This document shows positions 13,301 to 24,475 of a DNA stretch of 64,000 nt, piece by piece. Each line of letters opens with the position of its first letter. The first letter of the stretch is position 1. A model generated the notes under the pieces. That model did not search any database. It was not told the origin of the DNA and worked only from the letters and a program-made list of their open reading frames with translations. Source of the stretch: Dipetalonema caudispina (lineage: Eukaryota > Nematoda > Chromadorea > Rhabditida > Onchocercidae). The DNA is taken from positions 100,527 through 164,526 of the forward strand of contig JABVXV010000121.1 in the NCBI GenBank assembly GCA_013365325.1, written 5' to 3'. The position numbers and the translations under genes were made by a program.

Positions 13301-13697
13301 AGACGAAACGAATCAAGCCATCCTAAATCTATTTTAGTAGATATACATGAAGTATCTTCAATCTACCGTACAGCATATAATATTGTCTTAATCAGTGTGT
13401 GCCATTACCTCATTGCTCTTTACCTGATATTTGCCGGATTTTGAGGTGATAAGCAGAAATGCTGTTTTCACCCAGTGATTTTCCACTTTTTATCTGCTTG
13501 CTTTAGTGATTCTCACATATGGTCAGTAAATAAATTTCAGGAGTGTTTTTCCGGACTCAAAAACTCTGCTATTCGAAGATATACCAAGTGAAACGGGCAA
13601 TTCTTCAAATAACTTTGTACGCGACGCTTCGGAATTTGAACTTATCAGCCACACATATGCTTTTGGTACCGTTGCGAAACAATTCAAGGCACAATAA
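10322..13697 (+). CDS. Ornithine decarboxylase homologue lacking catalytic residues (antizyme-inhibitor-like)
   Basis: Seven coding exons close in phase to 485 aa: 10322-10477, 11018-11209, 11475-11761, 12010-12347, 12644-12852, 13097-13215 and 13541-13697. The fold is the eukaryotic ODC fold: PYYALRCNPD near residue 83 (ODC: PFYAVKCN), DRIIYRNP, EILDVGDGFP, IIAEPGPYF, VGYVYQINEGFYGAF, IIGPEPCD and HDMGAYT. Active ODC makes putrescine from ornithine using PLP. Here the PLP Schiff-base lysine is Arg87. The FHVGSG histidine is replaced (LSVRS, Ser214). The glycine-rich phosphate loop reads GDG (252-254). The phosphate-binding Arg of EPGRY is Pro297. The catalytic Cys-Asp pair and the MGAYT tyrosine remain. 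Catalysis is therefore unlikely; antizyme binding, as in vertebrate AZIN proteins, is the obvious alternative. The C-terminus is a family-atypical Ser/Asn-rich extension. Skipping the pseudo-exon at 11261 keeps the family spacing. Confidence 0.8.
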
Positions 13698-15262
13698 CTT
13701 GATGTCTTCTGAGTCTGGGATACTTCAGTTGGCATGAGCCACTGAGGGGTGAACTTTTTTTAATTACAAAATTTTGTTATTGAAATGAAACTGTCTTTAT
13801 TACTGCCTATTTCTATCGTTTGAAAGCATTTATTGAGTATCATAAACTATGAACGTCCCCTAGTCATTTATGTCGCTGTTGAAGGTTATTGGGTTTGTAT
13901 ATTTATGGTTCAGTAGTTGGTGTACTTTTTCCACTAATTTTCTTTATTTTTGTTTTAATTCATTTAGACAAGCGGTAATTATTGGCAAGTTTTATCACAG
14001 TGACAAGAGTTTTTATTTAATTATCTATATGTTCCGGTGAATGGTGTTGTCTTTTTCTATAAATGTATTTCTTAGCTTCCCCATCCGCAACTCTAATTTG
14101 TTTTTCATTTCATCCTTACAATTGACATTTCTTAAAATTTAACTGTATCAAATCGTTACTATATGATTCGATGTTATTAGGGAGTTTGGTGGACAAATTA
14201 TTTGAATGGCTTCCGCATCTGTTTTATCATATCGTATACAGAAAGTCATTTTGCTTCTTTGCTAAAATTATTTTTTGCTATATAAATCAATTTTGCTTGC
14301 TTCTTTATTGAGATTATTTTGGATATTATAATTTAGTTTCGCTATGTTTCCCTTTTCTTTTTCAAGGTTTTGCTATGATACCATTGAATAATAAAGTTAC
14401 GATAGATTTCATGTTGCAAAATAGTGGTGATGGTGTTAAGAAGAATAGCTAAGCAAAAGGATATATTTGTACTTGACATTAGTTAACTTCGAGGTTTAAT
14501 AGCGCACCAAGGATCAAATGACTTTGATGGTTTCTTGCTTAATAATTCAATTTTTGACGTTATCGTGCGGTAGAAGTTTTAAATGTGGATCTCGAGATTT
14601 AATTAATAAAGCAAGAGATCGGACAAGGAAAAACGAGCAATAACGATAAGTGTGGGAAATAAGTGAAGTAAAATGACTTTACCTTATCTAAATTTAATAA
14701 AGTCAACAGAAAATGGAAGGAGATTGTATAATGAAATGATTATTCCTTAAAATATTTTTAGCATAGCTGTGAAAGCATTTAGTTCGTTAAAACAATATAA
14801 CAACTAGTTCCTAAATATACAAAAAAATTTCTATATATAGGGATTTCTATATTACCCGTTAATTTTTTAAATAAGATGATATTTTCAAGCAAGAGATTTA
14901 TCTCCCATACAAAAGTTTAGCTTTTCAAGGAAGAAGGAAAGGATAAGAGTTAGAAAGTGAGAAGAATTTAATGAAATATTATCATTTGCAAAAGTTTTAC
15001 AAATAATAAGACCGACATTTCTCATTTTAGCATACAACAATTATTAGTAATATTACACAACTGAAATTATAATTAACTTAACAAATAACTGACGGTTGTA
15101 TATAACTGGGATTATGTAAATTATATCTTAATGCCTACTTTCTGAAGTGCATTAAGAGGAGGCAAAATAGGTTGATATGTTGTTGGCAGTGATAGAATTG
15201 GCGAGCTATTCCATGATAACATCATATCTACTTCGAATGTTCGCATGACATCATTTCATCAG
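13698..15262. other. Convergent intergenic region
   Basis: About 1.6 kb between the stops of two convergent genes, so it should hold both 3' UTRs. An AATAAA-like signal (aataataaag) lies near 14386. No exon with good splice signals is seen on either strand. Confidence 0.5.
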
Positions 15263-15345
15263 TTATGCATCAACATCTTCCTCATATTCGTTCACTTTCT
15301 TTGGTAACTGCAAAATTAAACGTTCCAACGATACAAAAATATAAA

Positions 15346-15395
<50 letters not shown>

Positions 15396-18300
15396 AAATC
15401 GATGAACTAGACTGATTTGAATGTAATATTTTTTTCTCTCTCTTCTTTTTGAGAAAAGAACGAAAAAGAGCGACAAATTTCAGCAGCTCAAATATTAACC
15501 TAACAATAACAATTCTTTACGTGTAACCATGCTAAACTCCGACAAACTAGAAACTCTCACCTAATGATTAGCGCGAAAAATTCAGACTTAATTCAAGCAT
15601 ATGACTAGCTCGGAAAAAATTTAAAAACAACATGACTTAAATAAATTAATAAGATGTCCTTTGTAGAAAAATCAGATTCGATTTAACTGTTAATCAAGTG
15701 ATTTTCTCTCAAACATATGTGAATAAAAAACCATCTGTTAAGCGGTTTTCATTGAAAATTTGTTCCGTGAATATTGCAATAACTGAATTATTTCCTTGTA
15801 AGTTAATTAAAAAATTATTTGTTTTTTTGAATGAACCTACGAGTTTAATTGATGCACCAAGCGGTCTATTTCCTCGATTACATACTTCTCGAAAATCGTA
15901 GTCATCAAGGGGTATCGGACTGGAAACACTAACCATGCCGGTATGACCTTTCAGTGCAAGATCAAGAATTGGTGGAATGCAATCCGAGAGGAAAGATAAA
16001 AAAAATGATGGTTTCAAACCAAAGCACTGTAAAAACAAGAAAAATCAGACACTGATGAATTTTCTATTTACTGCAATTAAATATTGGGGCATCTGAAGAT
16101 CAAACTTTTTCCTTTGTTCGCTTCGGGAAACTTCTACTTTCGTACGCAAACAAAGTAAATCAACAAATCAAAAGCAACTTGCAACAACGAAAAACTTATG
16201 TCATTTGATCACTGATTCAAAAAACAATTTATTCTAAGCTTAATAAACCAGTGATCAGTTAGTTTATTAACTTTCATGGATGATTCTCTTTTCAACGTCA
16301 TAAAAAAAGAAAATTATTCATATTTTTCAAACTTATCAAATTGTTTAAACCACCTTTAAAAGAACCAAATAATATTACCCTATCCTTATAAGATTCATTT
16401 TCCTTATCGATCATAATTCCTGCACGACAGAATAAGATGTTATCGAAATGTTGCAACAAACGATCAGCAAATTTATCAATAGCCATAAAATAATCGAAAG
16501 GTGCAGAGGGTGGATCTGGTATCTAAAAGTAACTAAAGGAAGTAAATTACTTGGCAAATCCTTATTGTGTTCATTGTATTCATTATTTATCATTACATTT
16601 TGCATGTATATACTGCATGCAACCTTGAAGGCATGCATGATATGCAAGCGTAAAAGCATCGCATTTCGAAATGTCGTTACGTTTTGTGAAATGAAAAACA
16701 TAGAAATTTCTGCTTCGATGATATAATCTATAATTGTTGAATCCTTCTGGAAGTTTTTATTCCTCCCCTTTAATTTTACTACAATCAGACATAAAACGGA
16801 TAAATTAGGGCTAACAGCGCTAAACTGACAACCAGTCTAAAATTTAATAAAATTAGAGTTCTACTTCGGTAATAGCAAAAATTACCTCGAATCCTACATC
16901 AGGTGTCATAAAAAAGCTCTCGTCGAAATTAAACGAAGTTAAATATGTGAAATGAATTGAGCATTTGTCACAAAATAATGCCAAAAACCAAGGAACATAG
17001 AGCATTGCAGACAATTTGGTCTTCAGTAATGCTCGAATATCAATCAAAGCTTCAGTTCGACGTGTAGGTGCTGAGAATTCATTTTATTATAATTAAAATT
17101 AGTCAAAAATTCTTCTTCTTATTCCAGGGAAATGCCAACATATTTTATGATGTTCAATTCCGCTATAACACAAGAAACAATGCAAGATGTTCCTAAAGAT
17201 ATGATTAACCAAGATCATTTTTGGAATATATAATATCGATCAGACAAGAAAAGTAACAAAGAATCAAATGTAAAACAGCACCTTCTGACTCACTGAAAAT
17301 GTTGATATAAACAATATGACTTGGAGATACATCAATTATTTCCTTGATGTCAACATCACTCGAGTCAGACGGTCGATTAGTAATAACAATGTTTTCCTTT
17401 TGCAGTGAGTCTGGCAGATATCTTTTCTGAAATCATTCCTTATGACAAGAGTTACTTGTCACTCATTACAAAAGGAAATTTCTCACAAATATGTAATACT
17501 ATTTGCATTATATGGATAATCTTTAAGATAAGGGAATAAACTGACCTTATTCTCCATTAATCTTCTAAGGCGCTTCAAGGCGAAATCAGTGCCATAGACA
17601 AGGATTTTATGTGTACTAGCTCTATCCATTTCACTCCGCTGACTCTCATTTTTGATAATTATTTCACGCATTCCTTAAATGCAAAAGTCTAACGCTAACC
17701 ATAATTGGAAAATTCAGGAAGTCATTTGAAAAGATTTTAATTAACACCTTTTTCCTGTTAAATAGCAAAATTTAACCTTCTGATTGAGAGATTTTAGCTT
17801 TCCAAAGTAATTCAAGTTCGGCTTTCATCGATGACATTGTTAACAGCGATATACTGATTTCATCACTTGAAATCTCACCTCTTTTAAGCTGGAATCATTT
17901 AGTAAACAAAAGCAAGTAAATATGTAGATTTACACAAATAATACGGCAAATTTGATTGAAATTAATGCTGCTACCGAATGGTTCATCTATCAAAAGGGTG
18001 CAAAAAAATAAATTTTCTAGTACTAAAATGGAAGACAATAAACCTTTGGAATAAGTTGAACGAAGGAGGGAGAACAGTCACATTGACCTCCAATGTTATA
18101 AACTTCACCAATCTGACCTTTTTCTAAGGCAGCTCCGATCCCAACTACAGCATCCTGAATGTGTAACAAACCAACAGTTCCGCTTTTTCCGTTATCATCT
18201 ACAAATAAATAAAGCCATAAAAATAATATGCCTGAGGAAAACTTTTGATCATAAATAAGCACTTACAATATAGATGGCTTGAATGATAGCGAAATGGGTA

Positions 18301-19987
18301 GGATGAAGGAAGGAGAGCTTTGAGAAGCTTGATAAGCTGATAAAATTGATAAGAAGTCATGGAAATTCCACTAGCTATGAGATTTGATAATGTAAATTCT
18401 ATGAAATGACGAAATGCTTAGCATTTCCATCACATATTTATAAATAGCGATATCATACCCTGTTCTAAATACAGTAATGAATTATCATCCATTACCCCAC
18501 CATAAATAACTGCTGATAATCGTACAGTAAGAGCAGGTATACGATAACTTGTAATGTAAGAATGAAGCATCATTTCACAAGCATTAATTGCCGCTCCCCT
18601 AAGTGAACATGGTTTTGGTGCTGTCGTTTCCAATTTTAAAGCTTGCTTTCCGTAAACCTAAATTTGACATTGGAATTAAATAAAAATTTTTTGCTTAAAT
18701 ACAAATATAGCATATTTACATCTTTTACTTCACAAAGAAAAAACTTACATTTTTTTTACAACCATAAAATGCAGATTAAAAGTCAAAAATCAGTAGGAAA
18801 AAAATATATTTTTGAATAAAAACATTTCGTTTTTGGCAAAAATAAACAAATGAGTTTTAGGTTTCCCCAGTTCATCATAATTAAATGATCAGAAATAAGA
18901 GATCAACGAACGTTAATAAGAAGAGAAATCGTATATGAAAAAATATTCTATGAAGCAGTACGGAAATTTTTACTGCAATAATTGCTCACTTCTTCTGAAC
19001 TGATAAAAATGAATTTTGTCAATTTCCCATAGCATCGGAGAACTTCCAGAAATTGTGTCAAGCAGGATAACGTTTTACGGAAACATCCTATATGATCTTT
19101 TTTAACAGCAGTATTATTAACATCATCATTCCAAACGTTGTACAATACAATATTGATCTGCAGAAAAAAATAAGAAATAAATCTATACTTCATTTGTTTT
19201 CTTAATTCTTGGCAAAATTATCAGAACTTCCAATTGATAGAAAAATCGATATTTCCTTATGAAATACGTATCTAAGAAATTGCTTGAAATAATGCATTAT
19301 CAGTTGGAATTCTTTTTGATAACTTGTCAAGGAAACTTTGATAAAAATTTTAAATTTTCGATCAAGAAATCGTACTAATGATTACGCAAAATTTTCTAAA
19401 ACACTATATTGATCTCTTGTTAAAATCCATGTTGATTTATGCATATTTTTCTTAGATATCATTCAAATATTGTAAGCTTCATTAGGATAGTTAGCTTGGA
19501 TAAAAAAGCAATATAGCATTAATCGATCTAAAATATCCATCTGGATAATATTAAATGATCGTTCCGATAATGGATAACTGAATTAAAGCAGCCAAAATTT
19601 TAATTCAGTTTAGCGTACGTGTATAATTAATGACATAAGTTAATGATGATTATTTCAACAAATAATAAAACTATCATTTATTAAAAAGAATGGAACAGTG
19701 TAAAGTAGCAATTTGAGAACTATCACTTTGTAAAAAATTACTTTTACCTTTCGTTCCTTTAATATTTTCTTTACCAATTCATTGTTACCAGAACTACCAA
19801 TAGTAATACTGCATTGTTGAGGATAATTTTCAACTTTCTTTAAAATTTCATTTGTATAAGTTGTGTTAGATGATAAATCGAGAATTGCTAATTTAGCATT
19901 CGGATATTTCTCTAACAGATATTTTGCAATATGTAAACCAATATAACTAAGACCACCAACGATTAGACAATTTAACTCGTCAGCCAT
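15263..19987 (-). CDS. Two-domain nucleotide-sugar dehydratase/reductase homologue (RHM/RML-2 type), probably inactive
   Basis: Eleven exons close in phase to 553 aa: 19987-19748, 19157-18990, 18657-18459, 18198-18044, 17888-17777, 17673-17546, 17426-17282, 17070-16886, 16522-16379, 16026-15886 and 15307-15263. Residues 1 to about 280 align to 4,6-dehydratases: a Rossmann start GGLSYIG, KFIFISSEEVYGK, HSYITSYRIPALTVRLSAVIYGG, then GEVYNIGG. Residues from about 310 align to the epimerase/reductase half of plant RHM and NRS/ER: HKILVYG, FNFDESFF, GFE, DKFADRLLQHFDNI. Fusions of this shape make UDP- or dTDP-rhamnose; C. elegans RML-2 is the likely relative. Key residues are lost. The dinucleotide GxxGxxG is GxxSxxG in domain 1 and absent in domain 2. 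TDE is SEE. YxxxK is RxxxI (156-160) and FMAID (456-460). A pseudoenzyme is the best reading; a truly divergent enzyme is possible. Confidence 0.75.
15349..15392. repeat. (TA)n microsatellite
   Basis: Pure TA run of about 44 bases inside the last intron of the minus-strand fusion gene. Confidence 0.9.
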
Positions 19988-19998
19988 TAGATAATATC

Positions 19999-20001
19999 CT
20001 G
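19999..20001 (-). promoter_or_regulatory. Candidate spliced-leader acceptor before the RHM-like gene
   Basis: On the minus strand the sequence cgctttttttcag ends here, 11 bases before the ATG at 19987, with no upstream coding exon. In nematodes this arrangement usually marks an SL trans-splice site and it supports the chosen start. An ordinary leader intron cannot be excluded. Confidence 0.5.
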
Positions 20002-20129
20002 AAAAAAAGCGATTTGATAAGCAAATGATAAAAACAAAATCCTCAAAAATTTAAGAGATTTTCTAAGATTTTTTTCAAAATTCAACAAAATGCTGATCAG
20101 CGTATTTAAATTATGCAATTCGGCTATTA

Positions 20130-20310
20130 CTATTATCAATACTATTATCATTATAATTATTATAACTATAATAATAGTAATTGTTATCATTATTATCATT
20201 ACTATTATTATTATTATTATTATTATTAATACAATTATCATTATTATTATTAATATTATTATTATTGTTATTATCATTATTATCATTGTTATTATTATTA
20301 TTACTACCAC
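20130..20310. repeat. Imperfect (ATT)n/(ATC) microsatellite
   Basis: A long run of TTA/ATT triplets interrupted by TCA and CTA units. It opens reading frames on both strands that encode only poly-Ile/Thr or Ile/Met/Val, which are not genes. Confidence 0.9.
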
Positions 20311-20879
20311 TATTATCAATACCTCACCATTCCTCCAACTAAACATTACACTGTCCTAAACAAACACAAAATTTATTCAAGCATACAAAAAATTACACTA
20401 TGAGAGAATTAACAATTTGCATTTATGAGCTACGTAATTTTTAACAACAACTTCAGGACGCTAATTTGCCATAGGTTTGGTGTTGAGATGCGATGTTATT
20501 CATCTTTTTTTCCTCTTTTTTCTGCATCAATTATTAAATTCATTTTGTCTAACAAGCTTTCGAAATTTTTTAATTTCAGCTTAAAAATTGGACAAATATT
20601 GTTGAATCCATGTTTAAAAATTAAATAAAATTAATTTAGAACTAAAAAACAAATTTTCGGAATTGGTGTAAAATGGTTTAGTAAAATTAGAAAGACGTCT
20701 AAGTCATGTCTAACAATTGTCCTTCTTAATTAGTGTTAAAATAGAGAAAAAGCCAAATTCAATAAGTTTTAACTTCGTAATTCAATTACTTAAATGGATA
20801 TATCGTCTTTTGTTTTTTGCAACTGAAATTGTTATTGATTGGTAAACAATAACAAAATGTTACTGTTGAGTAAAAGTTT

Positions 20880-20882
20880 TAG
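20880..20882 (+). promoter_or_regulatory. Candidate spliced-leader acceptor before TAF11
   Basis: The sequence gttttag ends two bases before the TAF11 ATG at 20885. The short spacing and absence of an upstream exon are typical of nematode trans-splice sites and support this start. Confidence 0.45.
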
Positions 20883-20884
20883 AA

Positions 20885-23168
20885 ATGGCTGATTGGGCAG
20901 ATGTTGCTGATCTTCTGGGTGAATTAAGCGATAGCGATGATAACGATGAGGAAAAAAAGCTGGATACTAAGGAGAATTGCATCGAAAAACCCAGTGGTAA
21001 TGAATCATCGGTATCAGAAGTACAAATGGTTAGCTTCAGTATTTCATTTTTTCATTTGTTTATCGATTATCTGTTTGAGATTGTGTGTTAAATAGTATTC
21101 ATCTCATATCTCTCTACTCTAAAAGATGGTTATCATCATATATGATAACATTCTTATGTACAATATGTTTAGTTAGTAGTCCTCACCGACCGGCGATTTG
21201 CGTGTTATTTGCTTTTATTTGAGAGTTCTGATTTGGATATTTTGAAAAGTTTATTATTAATACTATGTGGCACTTAATAAGTCCTTAATAATTATTAAAT
21301 CTCCCAACAGCTGAACTGCTCTTCTGTTTTATATTTGTCTATTTCATAAGGTAACTAATTCTGATTATTTTTTTATTATTCTATGAAACTTTCAGCAATC
21401 GTCAGGTTTGAAGCGAAAACCAGACAAAGATATTGGTACAGATGATATACCGGTCAAAACCAGCAGAGGAGAGCTATCCATTCATGCCATCGAATTATTG
21501 GACGATCCGCTGTTTGGTTTAGTATGAATTATATTAGTTGTTCTATGGGGAGAGGGAAGTGTTAAAAGATTTTGAAGAATGCTAAATCGAAATTTCCCAA
21601 ATCAAAAGCAAATAATAAAACTATTATCAAAGATAATCGGTGGCACTGCATAGATCTTAACGTTCCAGCTGGATCCTACAGACTTTACTGCAGTGGATGC
21701 TGTCTCAAAGAAGTCATCTTTAGCCTGTTCCTCTGCTGCAGGTTCATCAAAATCGAAGAATGGAATGAATGTTCACTTTGCAGAAAATGTCAAGGATAAT
21801 GAAAAGCAGTGCATCAAGGAGGCAGCAGTAAGCTCTTCATGATTACATTTCTAGGTAGCCTAGTTATTGGTTTATTTTTGATGTCATTAGGATTATTTCA
21901 TCCAAATTTTGCCTTTTTATCTTTATGGGTCTTGATCTTTATAACTATGTAAAGATGATGCTAAGTGTGTTATGGAAAGTAAAGGAAAACGTAATCCAAA
22001 AAATTGGGTATTAAGTTTAACAAAATGTCATACCAAAGTTGTATCTTTACAATTATTTGAGCCATGTCAGTAATGCTGCACGACGTCTTATTAATACAAA
22101 TTTAAGGAAGCAGGACCTAGTAGACGGAATTCTCCGGAAACCGAAAATTCCGGCGACGAACAAAGCGAAACTGCTCTGCAGCCGAAAAAATTAAGCAAAC
22201 AGGATGAAATCTTGCGCCAAAAAATGCAGTAATCATTGTTGATTGAAGCTTTACTTATATTTCCTCAATCTTCGTAGAACATAAGTATACGATCTTAACG
22301 ACGAGATCCAAGCAAACCATTTTGCAAAAAGAATAAAAGACATCAGTTGGGTTGCTTTTATTCAAACTATCCGTTTTTCCGATATGTTCTAGTTATTACT
22401 CTTTTTTTTTTATTTGTAGGATACTGGTTGCTAATTTTTCGGCTGAACAGCTGGCCCGTTACGAATGCTTTCGACGTTCATCTTTCCCAAAAAGTTCTAT
22501 TCGAAAAGTATCTTTTTTCATCAAAAATTTATTCAACTTTTATGCTTATAATGTTTTCTTTCTCTTACAATAAATGCTTCTCATGATATTATTTTACCAA
22601 TTATATAAAAAAGCTCAATGCAACTCAAGAATTTAATGAAGTAAATGAATGAAATTCTGGATTTTTTAGACTTTCTTTAATTACTTTCACAATAAATCAT
22701 GAAAGAAAAAGTTTTATGTAGCTCATTCAACAAGCAACGGGGGTCACGCCAGGACATAATGTTATAATAGCCGTCGCAGGTCTTGCCAAAGTATTTGCTG
22801 GAGAACTTGTCGAGGAAGGTCACCTTGTTTTCCATTTTTTTCTTTTTTTTTAAAGATTTGTTCCATTATTTCGACTACATGTTAAATTATTCGTGAATTT
22901 TGCTAAATATAGTTTAATTTCATGGTTGTAATATATATATATATATATATATATATGTGTCGCAGGACTTGCCAAAGTAGTCTGTGTGCATTCTGATTTT
23001 TTAAAGCCAGTCTTAAGATGTATTGTTTTAGCATTGGACATTCGCGAACGAATGGGTGAGGAGGGTGAGCCATTGAAGCCACATCATATTCAGCTAGCTT
23101 ATGATCAATTGAGAGAAAAGGGCAAACTTTTTCCTCCATATGGATCTCGCCCAAATCCTTTCCTGTGA
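20885..23168 (+). CDS. taf-11: TFIID subunit TAF11 (TAFII28 family)
   Basis: TAF11 pairs with TAF13 through a histone fold inside the general transcription factor TFIID and contacts TBP/TFIIA in the nucleus. The N-terminus (MADWADVADLLGELSDSDD) is acidic; middle exons encode a charged low-complexity linker (about 21395-22230). The conserved C-terminal histone fold starts with FSAEQLARYECFRRSSFPK (about 22440). It continues through LIQQATGVTPGHNVIIAVAG and FAGELVEE (22718-22818) and ends with EPLKPHHIQLAYDQLR, then EKGKLFPPYG to the stop at 23166-23168. All hallmark TAF11 motifs are present. The intron before the last exon carries a TA repeat and a stray copy of 21 bases of the preceding exon. 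Small linker exons are less certain than the histone-fold exons. C. elegans has two TAF11 genes; which one this matches is undecided. Confidence 0.88.
22931..22956. repeat. (TA)n microsatellite in TAF11 intron
   Basis: Pure TA run in the last TAF11 intron, directly beside the duplicated exon fragment. Confidence 0.9.
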
Positions 23169-24399
23169 TTTTGCTGTGTATTATAATACCTGTTGTTTTA
23201 TATAGGCAATGAAATGTCATTTTTTTTTTTTCAGACTTTTTTTAACCGATTTGTTTTATGTCGGGAAGATGATTGATTGTTACCCCATTTAATTGGTTTA
23301 TTTTTTCTGGTTTAAATTTCTATTTCTTTTTTTTTTTCAAAAATCTCGTCCAATAATTTTTTTTTACAACGCTCGATAAATAAGGAGTATTAATTGTTAC
23401 ATATTGTTTGCTCGTCGCTTGCGACTATATTTTTGGATAATTTCCATAACTTCCTATTATTCCTGTTCAATTTTAATTAATGATAATGATAAAGGAATAA
23501 AAGCTAAATTTCATTTCTTGCTTTATATTATTTGGTTGCAAAAACGAATGACGATAAATGATGGGAAAATTTTTTGTATGAATTATGAAGTGATATTGTA
23601 AATTTTTTCGCTACCATTGAATAGGAATAATTATTACACTTCATGATATTTACAGGTCTTTTATTGTGTAACTTAGTGTTAAAAAAAAAGGAAAATTAAT
23701 TATTTTAAAGTCCTCAAACTGGTTGATTTCCAAATGATTTTATCATTATCTTATCAGTGAATCATTTCAGACCATCTTTTCAATCATGTTGAATGTACAT
23801 TGTAAGAAGGCTGATTTTGAACATGTATCAACTTTTAATTATTGTATTTCAAATATCAACAATTCAAAATCAATATTTTTTTTCAATCTATTCATATCAA
23901 CATTTCTCATTCATTGTTGCTTTAATTCAAAACTTTATACATTATTTGAAATTATATATCTACATTATTTTTACGCATTAGGTATTACTTTTTCAGGAGT
24001 TTGATCCAGTAACAGTAACTCTGATGGATGTTGAAACTGTTGGAAAAGATGAAATTTTGATGGGGATATTATTACTATTCAACGAGGTACATTTTATTTA
24101 ACAAATAATTTACTTTAAGCTCAAAAGCTTATTTATTAAATGTAATATCGTAAGAATATATTACAATACATTCTAATAATTTTTACAATTAAGTAAATTA
24201 TTAAATCCTAAATCTTTATCATGTTTTTCTTCTCTAATGAATCTTTATTATGTTATTTAGAATAAGATTTATTGTCACGAAAGATCTCTTCTTTCAATGT
24301 GATTGTATCATATGACATTTAGTCAAATTATTATTTTTTAATGAAATGTAATCTAGTTTAAAAAACCTTTCACATACAAATATTATATATATACATATA

Positions 24400-24475
24400 C
24401 ACGACACACACACACACACATACACACACACACATACACATGTACATACACATACATACACATACACATAAATGT
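24400..24475. repeat. CA/CATA-rich simple repeat
   Basis: Run of ACAC and ACATAC units, an imperfect dinucleotide repeat in the gap downstream of TAF11. Confidence 0.8.

Larger units (their letters stand above)
20002..20884. other. Divergent promoter region between the RHM-like gene and TAF11
   Basis: About 0.9 kb separating two divergently transcribed genes, so it should contain both promoters. About 180 bases of it (20130-20310) are imperfect ATT/ATC repeat. No recognisable TATA or Inr element stands out in this AT-rich background. Confidence 0.5.

Noticed and set aside
20090..20359. Open frames on both strands over the ATT repeat
   Set aside because: Low-complexity translation of a microsatellite only.
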